Shown: positions 29,584 through 38,469, counted from the stretch's first letter. The stretch is DNA of 64,000 bases from Vibrio albus (GCF_003144035.1 NZ_QFWT01000003.1:62001-126000); one strand, 5' to 3'. Notes: generated from the letters alone by a model not told the origin. Translations and numbers: made by a program.

Positions 29584-29599
29584 TGGTGTGAGCTTTGCA
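29584..29599 (+). promoter_or_regulatory. Sigma54 promoter of nifUSVWZM
   Basis: TGGTGTGAGCTTTGCA with GG (29585-29586) and GC (29597-29598) 10 bases apart, about 75 bases before nifU. Confidence 0.87.
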
Positions 29600-29673
29600 A
29601 CATTCAATGAAAAGGAAGTCGAGGTCTCTGATTCTCACCCATGTCAGAGACCCTACGAAAGCAAGGAGTGCTT

Positions 29674-30600
29674 ATGTGGGATTATTCAGAGAAAGTGAAA
29701 GAACATTTTTTTCAGCCAAGAAACGCAAAAATGTTAAGCGACGCTAACGCAAAAGGGGATGTTGGTTCTCTTAGTTGTGGCGATGCGCTGAGCCTGAGTC
29801 TAAAAATCAACCCGGAAACAGAAATCATCGAGGACGCAGGTTTTCAGACCTTCGGTTGCGGAAGTGCGATTGCATCTTCATCGGCACTGACAGAAATGAT
29901 CATCGGTAAAACTCTGGATGACGCACTGAAAGTGACAAACAAAGACATCGCGGATTTTCTGGAAGGCTTGCCACCAGAAAAAATGCACTGTTCAGTGATG
30001 GGTATGGAAGCACTGCACGCTGCAGCTGCGGATTATCGTGGTGAAGAAATTGAAGACGACCATGAAGAAGGGGAGTTGATCTGTAAGTGCTTCGCTATTG
30101 ATGATTTGATGATTAAGCGTGTGGTCAAGGCCAACCAGCTGACCACTCTGGAAGATGTCATCAACTACACCAAAGCGGGCGGAGCCTGTGCATCCTGCCA
30201 TGAAAAAATCGAATGGGTACTGGAAGAATGTCTGACTGAAACCGAAGTGGTGGCTGAGGCGAAAGAAACGAAAACGACAGAAGAACCAAAAGTTGAAGCG
30301 GTTGAAGCGACCGGGTCGGTTCAGGATCAGATAACCATGATGAAGCGTATTAAAGTGGTGGAATCTGTATTAGATGAGATTCGTCCAGCGGTGATTGCGG
30401 ATGGCGGTAATATTCAGTTAGTCGATATCGAAGATGACTTAGTCTTTGTTTCTATGTCTGGTAGCTGTAGTGGCTGCGGGCTGTCAGGACTGACCCTGGC
30501 AACGATTGAAAATAAGGTTTCCGATGCATTAGGAGTGCAGATTACCGTATTCCCGGTTCAGGGAAACAGCCATAAGAAGGAGGCTACCCATGATGCCTGA
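29674..30600 (+). CDS. nifU: Iron-sulfur cluster scaffold NifU
   Basis: A 308-residue three-domain scaffold: an IscU-like domain (MWDYSEKVKEHFFQPRN; Cys in LSCGDAL, TFGCGSA and KMHCSVMG), a central [2Fe-2S] domain (ELICKCFAI ... GGACASCHEKIE) and a C-terminal Nfu domain (GSCSGCGLSG). It assembles Fe-S clusters from NifS-derived sulfur for NifH, NifB and others. AAGGAG precedes ATG 29674. A variable linker rich in Glu and Lys (about 190-225) joins the last two domains. It overlaps nifS by 11 bases. Confidence 0.98.
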   Translation: MWDYSEKVKEHFFQPRNAKMLSDANAKGDVGSLSCGDALSLSLKINPETEIIEDAGFQTFGCGSAIASSSALTEMIIGKTLDDALKVTNKDIADFLEGLPPEKMHCSVMGMEALHAAAADYRGEEIEDDHEEGELICKCFAIDDLMIKRVVKANQLTTLEDVINYTKAGGACASCHEKIEWVLEECLTETEVVAEAKETKTTEEPKVEAVEATGSVQDQITMMKRIKVVESVLDEIRPAVIADGGNIQLVDIEDDLVFVSMSGSCSGCGLSGLTLATIENKVSDALGVQITVFPVQGNSHKKEATHDA

Positions 30601-31816
30601 TAAAGCACCCGCCAAACTTGTTTATCTGGACAATAACGCGACCACACGTATTGACCCTAAAGTGCTGGATACCATGATCCCGTTTCTGGATGAGTTCTAT
30701 GGTAACCCGTCTTCTATTCACGAACTGGGCTCAACAGTGGGTAAAGCGATGGAAAAAGCCCGGGAGCAATTACAATCTCTGGTTGGCGCAGAATACAGCT
30801 CAGAAATTATTTTCACTTCTTCTGCGACGGAGGCGACAACAACGGCCATTATGTCGGCATTAGAAGCTCAGCCGGATAAGAAAGAGATTGTTACCTCAGT
30901 GGTTGAGCATCCGGCAACCTTGCAGCTTTGTCAGAATTTAGAGCGCAAAGGCTATCTGGTTCACTGGATTGGTGTCGACAATAAAGGCCGTCTGGACACA
31001 GAAGCTTACGAGAAAGCGCTGAGTGAAAATGTGGCCGTTGTCTCCATCATGTGGGCGAACAACGAAACCGGTACGGTTTTCCCGATTGAATACCTGGCTA
31101 AAAAAGCGAAGGCGGTGGGTGCGCAGTTCCATGTCGACGCAGTACAGGTAATGGGTAAATATCCGATTGATGTTAAAAGTACCGATATTGATATGCTGTC
31201 TCTGTCCGGACACAAGTTTCATGCACCGAAAGGGATTGGTGTTTTGTATCTGAAACGCGGTACGCGATTCCGTCCGTTATTGCGAGGCGGGCATCAGGAA
31301 CGAGGACGTCGTGCGGGTACAGAAAATGCGGCTTCTATTATCGGCCTTGGTGTAGCAGCTGAACTGGCTCAGAAAGCGATAGTAGAAGACATGGCACGGA
31401 TCGCTATGCTGCGTAATCGCCTTGAGCAGGGTATTTTGTCACGTATTCCCAATACATTTGTCACGGGTAATCCAAAAGAGCGAGTGCCGAATACCACCAA
31501 TATTGCTATTGAATACATTGAAGGTGAGGCACTTCTGTTGTTGATGAATCAGGTGGGCATTGCAGCATCGTCCGGTTCTGCCTGTACGTCCGGTTCTCTG
31601 GAGCCATCCCACGTGATGAAAGCAATGGATATTCCGTTTACCGCGGCTCACGGTACACTGCGTTTTTCTTTATCGCGCTTTACCACCGATGACGATATTG
31701 ACCATGTACTTGAGCAATTACCACCGATTGTAGAGCGTTTACGTATGCTTTCTCCTTACTGGGATAATGAAAAACAGCAGGGATCGGAAGCCAGCTTTAC
31801 ACCGGCATACGCATAG
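30590..31816 (+). CDS. nifS: Cysteine desulfurase NifS
   Basis: A 408-residue PLP enzyme that releases sulfur from cysteine for NifU. The PLP Lys lies in SLSGHKFHAPKGIG and the catalytic Cys in SSGSACTSGSLEPSHV, the group I desulfurase pattern. It starts inside the end of nifU (11-base overlap), with AAGGAGG upstream, so translation is coupled. The second ATG (30593) is an alternative start. Confidence 0.98.
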   Translation: MMPDKAPAKLVYLDNNATTRIDPKVLDTMIPFLDEFYGNPSSIHELGSTVGKAMEKAREQLQSLVGAEYSSEIIFTSSATEATTTAIMSALEAQPDKKEIVTSVVEHPATLQLCQNLERKGYLVHWIGVDNKGRLDTEAYEKALSENVAVVSIMWANNETGTVFPIEYLAKKAKAVGAQFHVDAVQVMGKYPIDVKSTDIDMLSLSGHKFHAPKGIGVLYLKRGTRFRPLLRGGHQERGRRAGTENAASIIGLGVAAELAQKAIVEDMARIAMLRNRLEQGILSRIPNTFVTGNPKERVPNTTNIAIEYIEGEALLLLMNQVGIAASSGSACTSGSLEPSHVMKAMDIPFTAAHGTLRFSLSRFTTDDDIDHVLEQLPPIVERLRMLSPYWDNEKQQGSEASFTPAYA

Positions 31817-31864
31817 AAAAGTACTCGCAGAGTTGGGTGAGTGGGTGACACAGGGAGGTGTGTG

Positions 31865-33004
31865 ATGACACAGGGAAAGGTCAAATCCACAACAGTGATT
31901 GTAAACGACACCACGTTGCGCGATGGTGAACAGAGTCCGGGTGTGGCTTTTACAACGGAAGAAAAAGTCAGCATTGCGCTGCAGCTTGAGGCTGCTGGCG
32001 TCCCGGAATTAGAAGTGGGTATCCCAGCGATGGGAGCCGTCGAGCAACAGACCATCTGTGCGATTACGGAAGCGTTAAGTTCCACCAAAGCGATGGCTTG
32101 GTGCCGGATGTCCGATGTAGATATTCTGAGTGCAGAAGGTTTGGGGCTGGATTGGGTGGATCTTTCTACCCCGGTTTCCAGTCAGCAAATCAGCAGCAAG
32201 CTGAAATTTACCACGCAGCAGCTTTTCAGCCACTGTGAGCGATATGTTCGTCAGGCCGTCGATAGCGGATTTGATGTATGTGTCGGAATGGAAGATGCGT
32301 CCAGAGCCGATTTGGATTTAATGATCAGGCTGGCCGAACTGGTGCAGAAGGCTGGAGCGAAGCGCCTGCGTTTTGCCGATACACTTGGCATTTTAGACCC
32401 GGTTTCCACATCCCGCTTTATCTCCGGTTTGAAAACCAATACGGATTTGCAACTGGAAATGCACGCGCATAATGACCTTGGTCTGGCAACCGCCAATACA
32501 CTTGCCGCGATTGATGCCGGAGCCCACTCGGTTAACACAACGGTCAACGGCCTTGGAGAGCGGGCAGGTAATGCCGCGCTGGAAGAAATCGCCGTTGCTT
32601 TATCTGTGTTGAATAAGGCGGAAAGTGGTGTAGTGCTGAAAGCACTTCCCGAGCTGTGTAATAACGTTCTGATTGCATCCGGCCGGGCGAAATGGCCGCA
32701 AAAAGCCATCGTTGGTGATGCGGTATTCACCCATGAGTCAGGTGTGCATGTGGATGGTCTGTTAAAAGATATCAACAACTATCAGGGCTTTTCTCCGGCG
32801 ATAGTCGGCCGGGAACACCAGTTTGTACTGGGGAAACATTCCGGTAACAAAGCGATTACCTCTATCTATAAAGGATTAGGGATAGATTTGAATATGCAGC
32901 AGTGTGAATTTCTGCGTGCATCGCTCAGGGTATGGGCGGAAACGAATAAATGCCTGCCAACGGCAGATGATCTTTTTGCGCTGGCGAGAAGTTTCGCTGC
33001 ATAA
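31865..33004 (+). CDS. nifV: Homocitrate synthase NifV
   Basis: A 379-residue enzyme condensing acetyl-CoA with 2-oxoglutarate to homocitrate, the organic ligand of FeMo-cofactor. The HMGL-like fold starts VNDTTLRDGEQSPGVAF, with the metal-binding HAHNDLGLATANTLAAI and substrate-region HESGVHVDG. GGGAGG precedes ATG 31865. This makes a homocitrate-containing cofactor possible without import. Confidence 0.97.
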   Translation: MTQGKVKSTTVIVNDTTLRDGEQSPGVAFTTEEKVSIALQLEAAGVPELEVGIPAMGAVEQQTICAITEALSSTKAMAWCRMSDVDILSAEGLGLDWVDLSTPVSSQQISSKLKFTTQQLFSHCERYVRQAVDSGFDVCVGMEDASRADLDLMIRLAELVQKAGAKRLRFADTLGILDPVSTSRFISGLKTNTDLQLEMHAHNDLGLATANTLAAIDAGAHSVNTTVNGLGERAGNAALEEIAVALSVLNKAESGVVLKALPELCNNVLIASGRAKWPQKAIVGDAVFTHESGVHVDGLLKDINNYQGFSPAIVGREHQFVLGKHSGNKAITSIYKGLGIDLNMQQCEFLRASLRVWAETNKCLPTADDLFALARSFAA

Positions 33005-33060
33005 GTCATAGCATGACCCATTCCATATATAAGCCGTCTATTGAGAAAAGGAAGCATCAT

Positions 33061-33333
33061 ATGACAGCGTTAAACATTGAAGATCAGGTCGCTGATCTGC
33101 AAAGTGCAGAAGAGTTTCTTACCTTCTTTGAAGTTAATTTTGACCCGGAACTGGTCAAAGTAAAGCGTATCCAGCTGCTACGCCTGTTCAACCATATTTT
33201 GAGCTCTTTTTCCCAGCCAATACAACATCAGGATTACCGCAAGGCATTAAGAGTTGCTTACCGACAACTGGAGAACGGTAATGAACTGGCGTTTAAACCA
33301 TCAGACTGTCAGGGATGCAGTGATTGTGATTAA
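33061..33333 (+). CDS. nifW: Nitrogenase-stabilizing/protective protein NifW
   Basis: A 90-residue NifW protein (QSAEEFLTFFEVNFDPELVKVKRIQLLRLFN), which associates with the MoFe protein during maturation or oxygen protection. It ends with a Cys-rich tail, DCQGCSDCD. AAGGAAG precedes ATG 33061; the ORF opens at 33013 but the upstream part lacks a site. Confidence 0.93.
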   Translation: MTALNIEDQVADLQSAEEFLTFFEVNFDPELVKVKRIQLLRLFNHILSSFSQPIQHQDYRKALRVAYRQLENGNELAFKPSDCQGCSDCD

Positions 33334-33391
33334 GCCTGTTGTTTACGCAAAGGATAAGCCTGAAACCAAATAAGTTGGCAAGGAGTGATAT

Positions 33392-33868
33392 ATGGATGTA
33401 TTTAATGCCCGCTTTCCGACCGGAAGTGAAGTAAGAGTCGTCAGGAATGTACGTAATGACGGCAGCTTTTCCGGTAAAGAAAAAGGCGATCTACTCATTG
33501 AGGCCGGAGAAACCGGTATTGTTCGCAGCTCTGGGTATTTTCTCCAGAATCAGGTTATCTACGAAGTATTCTTTCCTGAACGTAACCGTATTATCGGGGT
33601 TCGTGATACGGAAGTGATTGATGCCAGTCTGGAATGGATCCCTTGCCTATTCCGTTCTCTGGATAAAGCCTACCTGACTCTTGCGTTAAAAATGAAAGGG
33701 GAAATCATTGCGGTAAAGGGTGACATCGTTGAAGTACAGAGAGTCTACCGCGATTTGGAAACCGGAAAGCTCGATTATGAAATCGAGGTGGCCGGCCATC
33801 TGGTTAAACTGGATTCAAGAGCATTAAGAGAAATAGAAGCTGAGCCTGAAACGGCAGCAAGCCTTTAA
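33392..33868 (+). CDS. nifZ: NifZ, P-cluster maturation protein
   Basis: A 158-residue NifZ protein. The N-terminal fold (FPTGSEVRVVRNVRNDGSFSGKEKGDLLIEAGETG) is the SH3-like domain of the family. NifZ helps form the second P-cluster of NifDK. AAGGAG precedes the ATG. The C-terminal half (after about 90) is less conserved. Between nifW and nifM as in Klebsiella. Confidence 0.93.
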   Translation: MDVFNARFPTGSEVRVVRNVRNDGSFSGKEKGDLLIEAGETGIVRSSGYFLQNQVIYEVFFPERNRIIGVRDTEVIDASLEWIPCLFRSLDKAYLTLALKMKGEIIAVKGDIVEVQRVYRDLETGKLDYEIEVAGHLVKLDSRALREIEAEPETAASL

Positions 33869-33913
33869 ATCACGCCTTAAATAAATAATTATCTGAATAT
33901 CGTCGGAGGATGT

Positions 33914-34756
33914 ATGGACGAACAGAAAAGACGTTATCTGACCATCAAGCTTGCTACTGAGAAGTTTAAGCTCAATCCTGAGTATCTTTCGAGCATACAG
34001 AAAGCCGGGATCGAAGAAGAAGTCATCAAATTATATCAGTTACAGAGTCGTATACTGGCCTCACAGGAGGCTAAGCAGGTGAACGTAACCAGAAAGGAGC
34101 TGGATGAGGCTTATCAAAGCTGTATCGATCAGTATGAATCTAAAGATGAATTTTACCAGTCGCTTAAAAATCAGGGGCTAACGGTAGAAGGGCTGAAATA
34201 TGCACTGAAAGATGAGCTGTATTGTGATGCCGTATTAGACTATGTATCACAAGACATTCCACCTCTTGATAAACAACAAGCACTGGATTACTACGAAAAA
34301 AACAAACTTGAATTTTCCAGAGCGAAAACCTGGAACCTGAGCCAGATACTTATCACTATTAATGATGAGTTTGAAGAAAATACCAGAGAGAATGCACTGG
34401 CAAAAATAAAAGAAGTACGCGAAATGACCGAGTCAGAGCCGTTTTCTGATCTTGCGGTTCGATACTCTGAGTGCCCCAGTGCGGTTGAAAATGGGTATCT
34501 GGGCTGGTGTGAGGAGGGGAAACTCTACTCTGAAATCACCTCCGCGCTGTATCACTTACCTAAAGAACAGGTGAGTGAGCCGATCGAAACAGAAGTCGGT
34601 TTTCACCTTATCGTCTGGCATGACGAAAAACCACCTTATATGGCCCCATTTGAAGAAGCATGGCCATTTCTGCAGGAGAAGCATAATACGCGGGCGAAGC
34701 AGTATTTGCAGAGACAGTGGATAGCTCAACTAATTTCTCACCCGGTGCAGAGCTAA
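33914..34756 (+). CDS. nifM: NifM, peptidyl-prolyl isomerase needed for NifH
   Basis: A 280-residue PpiC/parvulin-type prolyl isomerase required for active NifH. The C-terminal parvulin domain (about 135-255) shows RAKTWNLSQILITI, FSDLAVRYSECPSA, GYLGWCEEGKL and SEPIETEVGFHLIVWHDEKPP. The N-terminal helical part is the NifM-specific chaperone-like region. No signal peptide, consistent with cytoplasmic action. GGAGG precedes the ATG. Last gene of nifUSVWZM. Confidence 0.94.
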   Translation: MDEQKRRYLTIKLATEKFKLNPEYLSSIQKAGIEEEVIKLYQLQSRILASQEAKQVNVTRKELDEAYQSCIDQYESKDEFYQSLKNQGLTVEGLKYALKDELYCDAVLDYVSQDIPPLDKQQALDYYEKNKLEFSRAKTWNLSQILITINDEFEENTRENALAKIKEVREMTESEPFSDLAVRYSECPSAVENGYLGWCEEGKLYSEITSALYHLPKEQVSEPIETEVGFHLIVWHDEKPPYMAPFEEAWPFLQEKHNTRAKQYLQRQWIAQLISHPVQS

Positions 34757-34804
34757 TCACCTTAATTCAGTTAGAATGATATCTCTTTGAATTTTACGGT
34801 AATG

Positions 34805-34840
34805 ACCACCACGCTAACATGAGTTGTGGTGGTTTTAGTT
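34805..34840 (+). terminator. Rho-independent terminator of nifUSVWZM
   Basis: Perfect 8-base arms ACCACCAC (34805-34812) and GTGGTGGT (34826-34833) with a 13-base loop and a T-rich tail, 48 bases after nifM. Confidence 0.8.
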
Positions 34841-34944
34841 TATCCGCTATCCACGCCTGGCCAGAAAATGGCTCCAAAGGTAAACGCTTCCTTCAGATCA
34901 ACCGCTACATAATAGGCGGCGATGTAACCGGGCCTAAATTTACC
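34840..34944 (-). pseudogene. Possible C-terminal gene remnant
   Basis: On the minus strand a 34-codon open stretch reads GKFRPGYIAAYYVAVDLKEA and on to FWPGVDSG-stop. It looks protein-like but has no start and is closed upstream by a stop. It may be the tail of a gene broken when the neighbouring cassette arrived. The family is not recognised, and a chance open frame is possible. It reads antisense just beyond the nifM terminator. Confidence 0.3.
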
Positions 34945-35236
34945 TCAAATTCCGCTGAGAGTTATGTTTAGGGAATAACTCATTTCTGGACAGAACAAGT
35001 TAGTGATCTTGCTACATTTGCAAGGTATACATTAATTCAAGTATTGAAAACTTCGATAGGCAAGAGTCAATACCTGACTCTCACTAACCTCGATTCATAA
35101 GTGGCCGTACAATGGTCTAATAGTTTTAATAAACTTGTTGCTTATCATTGAACCAACCAATAAAAGCTTGCACTATTGATCAAATCGAGGGGCTAGGAAC
35201 CTCATTTGTTCACTGGTGAATGATAGGCGGGATATC
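34945..35236. other. Non-coding left flank of the PHP-ATPase cassette
   Basis: About 290 AT-rich bases without a convincing ORF. It includes the left copy of a degenerate direct repeat (34976-35003) and presumably the cassette promoter. GAGG/CCTC at 35187-35202 can pair weakly close to the start. Confidence 0.4.
34976..35003 (+). repeat. Left copy of a degenerate direct repeat flanking the cassette
   Basis: TAACTCATTT, 5 variable bases, then CAGAAC and, after a short variable step, GTTAG. The same arrangement occurs at 37765-37793 in the same orientation. The two copies bracket the PHP-ATPase cassette about 2.8 kb apart. Confidence 0.45.
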
Positions 35237-37381
35237 GTGAAGATAGATATACATGTTCATACAAGAAAAACTAAGCAGGGTGATGCCACAACAAGAGAGG
35301 TTTCTCCAGAGGATTTTTCCAGAATAGTTCAATCAACAGACGTAAAGATACTCGCAATTACTAACCACAATGTATTCGATTTAGAGCAGTTTAACCAAAT
35401 GGAAGAAAAACTTGATGGTGCTGCTCAAATTTGGCCTGGTATTGAATTAGATGTACTAGATGACGGAAGAAGATCTCATTTGATTGTGGTTGTATCTCCC
35501 CAAAATAGAGATAAGTTTTCAGAAGTAGTCAATCATGTAACTGAAGGGAAAACACCAGATAACTTTGTAATTTCGATTGAAGATACAGTTAAGTTTTTTG
35601 ACGAACTTGCTCCCCTATACGTAGCTCATTATATGGGGAAAAAGCCAGATATGAGCGAAGAAACTATAGGAAAACTCTTAGCTGGAGGCGTTAACCCTAA
35701 ACGAGTAATAAAAGAAGCTACAAATAGTATCTCCGCTGGTATATTCATAGCACATGGTCATTCTTCACTGTATGGCTCTGATATTCAGAACTGGAACAAA
35801 TATACGGAAGAAGCTAAGAGTTTACCTGAGTTGAGACTATCAGTAGACAGTTTTGAACACTTCTGTCTTTTACTTGAGAAGGATGTTTCAACCATAGACA
35901 CCGCAATACAAAGAAAAAACTCTGAAGAATTGACACTAATTCCCTTCGAAGATGAAACTAAAGTTAAAATAAGAGTTTTTAATGATATCAATATAATATT
36001 TGGTCCTAAAGGAACAGGGAAAACAAAGATACTTAAATCTATAGCTAAGCATTACTCAAATCGCGGTGTCAAAGCATCTTTATTTGAATCTGCTCCTGAT
36101 AAACTGGCTGATAGGTTTGATATAAAAGGAGAGAATGTTAAAAGTATTATTGATCTTAGTGAAGTCGATTGTTGTAGCGAGGAAATAAATAGAATAAAAA
36201 AGGCGAAAGAAACAGATGTAACAAGCCTTAATAAATATGTTGAATTTTTTAACTCTGAAAATAAAAATAAAAATGCTAAGAAAATGAAGGTCAAAGACCT
36301 TCCTAAGTTAACCTCTGAAAATTCTGATAGTAAATTCAATGAATACCAAGATGCTTACAAAAAAATACAAGATATGTTGGTTTTCTTAAAACAGAATGGT
36401 CCTGTCAATGAAGTGACAAATGAACAAGAACGTACTCAGTTGAGAGAAAGTTTAAACTACGTTTCATCCAAGTTAAGTGAAGGGGCTTGGGAACTCTACT
36501 CTGATTGGAAAAGCTCACAACTTACGGACAGTATCTCAAAGCGATTTCGTGAAGAAGTTACTCGCAAAACGGGTGAAAGAAGTAAGCCCAGTGGAACGGG
36601 TTTTAAAGAGTTTGCGAGCAATAGAATAAACATAGAAAAAGATGCTAGGAAGATACTTCGTAATATTGGGAAAAACATTAAAGATGAAGTAGAAAAAGTT
36701 GGAATGCTTGGTCCTGAAAAAGGTGAACTTAAGTGCGTAACTAGCTTTAAATTTCAACAAGGAGACATTCATGATGCTAAGTATCTATCGATAACTAGCA
36801 TGAGGAAGACAGATCAAAAAGAATTCATTCAAATAATCAAAGATGTTAAAGGAAAATCTACTTCAGATGATCTCTTTGATTCAATTACTCAATTAAATGA
36901 GATTCCCGACATCGATAAAATTAAAAGTCTTTCTGACTTACTACTGTTTTGGCGTAGATTTTCCTTACAGGGAGAACAATATTCACCCTCAAATGGTGAA
37001 TGTTCTATGCTAAATCTACATAATGAATTAGATGAAGAAAAAGAAATATATATATTAGATGAGCCAGAAAGAAGCTTAGGTAATGAATATATTAACGATG
37101 TAATTATTCCTTTGATTAATGATAAAGCAGTTCAAGGTAAAATAGTAGTTATATCGACTCATGATGCTAATGTTGCTGTTAGAACATTACCTTACAATTC
37201 AATTTATAGGTGTCATGATATCGATGGCTATGCCACTTATGTGGGGAACCCATTCTCTAATAGCCTTGTACATGCAGTTGACGAAGGTAAAATTTTAGAT
37301 TGGAAGAAAATTAGCATGAAAACTCTAGAGGGCGGACAGAGTGCATTTGGTGAGCGAGGAAAAATATATGGACAAAATTAA
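35237..37381 (+). CDS. PHP-domain protein fused to SMC/ABC-like ATPase
   Basis: A protein of 714 residues from GTG 35237 (721 from GTG 35216; the later start has GGCGGG nearby). The N-terminal 240 residues form a PHP-type metallo-phosphoesterase domain: IDIHVHT (His6, His8), ITNHN (His44), GIELDV (Glu70), VAHYMG (His131) and IAHGHSS. Next comes an ABC/SMC-type ATPase: Walker A GPKGTGKT (about 256-263), a charged helical middle, signature-like SNGECSML (about 585-592), Walker B IYILDEPE (about 604-611) and His switch ISTHD (about 642). Composition is clearly AT-richer than the nif genes on both sides. The architecture resembles defence-associated nuclease-ATPase fusions, but I recognise no named system. 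Confidence 0.82.
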   Translation: MKIDIHVHTRKTKQGDATTREVSPEDFSRIVQSTDVKILAITNHNVFDLEQFNQMEEKLDGAAQIWPGIELDVLDDGRRSHLIVVVSPQNRDKFSEVVNHVTEGKTPDNFVISIEDTVKFFDELAPLYVAHYMGKKPDMSEETIGKLLAGGVNPKRVIKEATNSISAGIFIAHGHSSLYGSDIQNWNKYTEEAKSLPELRLSVDSFEHFCLLLEKDVSTIDTAIQRKNSEELTLIPFEDETKVKIRVFNDINIIFGPKGTGKTKILKSIAKHYSNRGVKASLFESAPDKLADRFDIKGENVKSIIDLSEVDCCSEEINRIKKAKETDVTSLNKYVEFFNSENKNKNAKKMKVKDLPKLTSENSDSKFNEYQDAYKKIQDMLVFLKQNGPVNEVTNEQERTQLRESLNYVSSKLSEGAWELYSDWKSSQLTDSISKRFREEVTRKTGERSKPSGTGFKEFASNRINIEKDARKILRNIGKNIKDEVEKVGMLGPEKGELKCVTSFKFQQGDIHDAKYLSITSMRKTDQKEFIQIIKDVKGKSTSDDLFDSITQLNEIPDIDKIKSLSDLLLFWRRFSLQGEQYSPSNGECSMLNLHNELDEEKEIYILDEPERSLGNEYINDVIIPLINDKAVQGKIVVISTHDANVAVRTLPYNSIYRCHDIDGYATYVGNPFSNSLVHAVDEGKILDWKKISMKTLEGGQSAFGERGKIYGQN

Positions 37382-37667
37382 AGCAGGTCTCAGAAAAGAA
37401 GAAGAAAAGTACTTTATTGATATTTTCTTTGATACGACTATATCTATTCCTATTTCAGACGATGATCACAACGAGGTGAAGTCCGCATTCAATTTGTTAA
37501 TCGAACAACTGAAGGCCAGAGTGTTTTCAATTGAGCTAAATGAGGTAGATAAAGACTTATTTTATCATGTAGCAGTAGAGTATATTGAACAATTGAATAG
37601 TGAACTGCTTAGTGTGCATCAAGAGATGGAGTATTACGGCTTTTTGAACGATGCACCACAAGAATAA
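37368..37667 (+). CDS. Small partner of the PHP-ATPase, 99 residues
   Basis: A 99-residue acidic soluble protein (MDKIKAGLRKEEEKYFIDIF ...). GAGGAAA precedes ATG 37368, which lies inside the end of the PHP-ATPase gene (14-base overlap in another frame), so the two are translationally coupled and likely act together. It has no Cys, membrane helix or recognisable motif and is probably helical in its second half (EYIEQLNSELLSVHQEMEYY). The AT-rich composition matches its partner. It could be an accessory subunit, inhibitor or specificity factor; there is no evidence to decide. Confidence 0.7.
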   Translation: MDKIKAGLRKEEEKYFIDIFFDTTISIPISDDDHNEVKSAFNLLIEQLKARVFSIELNEVDKDLFYHVAVEYIEQLNSELLSVHQEMEYYGFLNDAPQE

Positions 37668-37764
37668 TAGGGAAGTTACTAGGGGCAGGTTTTGCTTTTT
37701 TTGCCCCCCCATTAGCTCATGTAATCAAAAATCAGAATTCTATTATTCCTCCTGATACCGATTG

Positions 37765-37793
37765 TAACTCATTTAGGGGCAGAACCATGTTAG
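37765..37793 (+). repeat. Right copy of a degenerate direct repeat flanking the cassette
   Basis: TAACTCATTT, 5 variable bases, CAGAAC, then a short variable step and GTTAG, in direct orientation with the copy at 34976-35003. It lies between the small cassette gene and the end of the nifQ transcript. Confidence 0.45.
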
Positions 37794-37839
37794 CAGAGAT
37801 AATGGCGACACATTACAGGCCGACTATGAGCCAAATACA

Positions 37840-37865
37840 CATTTCCACGCAGGAGCGTGGAAATG
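37840..37865 (-). terminator. Hairpin downstream of nifQ
   Basis: Perfect 11-base arms (37840-37850 and 37855-37865) with a 4-base loop, 38 bases past the nifQ stop on the minus strand. The T tract is weak, but the position fits the end of the nifB-fdxN-nifQ transcript. Confidence 0.6.
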
Positions 37866-37902
37866 AGGGTAGTGGTGCTAATGGTGCGGTGAAACAAAGC
37901 CT

Positions 37903-38460
37903 CTAATCAGTGACAGTGTAACACTCACTATAGCTGCTGCACTCTTCACAGCTTGGTGCCCGGCATACGTAATCCCCGCCTGATTCACACAATTGTTTGT
38001 AGAAAAAACGCTTCCAGCGCATATTGTGGACATTTTTTCCGTGCAGGGCAGGAAAGTAGTAGCGGATCATTTCGCTCAGAACGGGCCTTTCGGGCAGGCC
38101 AAGATCAGACCAGAGGTGAGAAGAGCCCATGCAGGCGCAACTCATTACTCGAACGGCCAGGTTCGCATAGAAACTGTCTTTGTTAATGCTCTCTGTCAGT
38201 AGCTGGCTCAACTGAGCAATTTCATCTTCCCTGAGCTGGATCAGGTCACCGAACAGATGCTGTTTAGCGGTGTACTGGTCCAGAATTTGTGAGGAACACG
38301 GGTGTCCGTTTAGCGAAAAGCCAATCTTGTGCAACTGGGTAATCAGATCAGAAAATTCATTTCGACTCAGCCCCAGGAAAGGGGGCAGAGTCGTTTGATC
38401 CGCACAATAGGCAGTGATGATGTGTTGCCAGAATCTTAACAGTTCGTCACGTCTGCCCAT
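37903..38460 (-). CDS. nifQ: Molybdenum donor protein NifQ
   Basis: A 185-residue NifQ protein, which carries a [Mo-Fe-S] cluster and delivers Mo to NifEN/NifH. The family's C-terminal ligand motif C-x4-C-x2-C-x5-C is intact (CRAPSCEECSSYSEC). Upstream is the conserved region AVRVMSCACMGSSHLWSDLGLPERPVLSEMI. It follows fdxN by 9 bases on the minus strand. Its presence fits a molybdenum nitrogenase able to work at low molybdate. Confidence 0.95.
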   Translation of the reverse strand: MGRRDELLRFWQHIITAYCADQTTLPPFLGLSRNEFSDLITQLHKIGFSLNGHPCSSQILDQYTAKQHLFGDLIQLREDEIAQLSQLLTESINKDSFYANLAVRVMSCACMGSSHLWSDLGLPERPVLSEMIRYYFPALHGKNVHNMRWKRFFYKQLCESGGDYVCRAPSCEECSSYSECYTVTD

Positions 38461-38469
38461 AACTATTCC

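Noticed and set aside
32251..32778. 175-residue ORF antisense to nifV
   Set aside because: Shadow frame of nifV; Ser/Ala-rich, no start signal.
37840..37865. Perfect 11-base inverted repeat as part of a mobile element
   Set aside because: Its position directly behind nifQ on the minus strand is better explained as a transcript-end hairpin.
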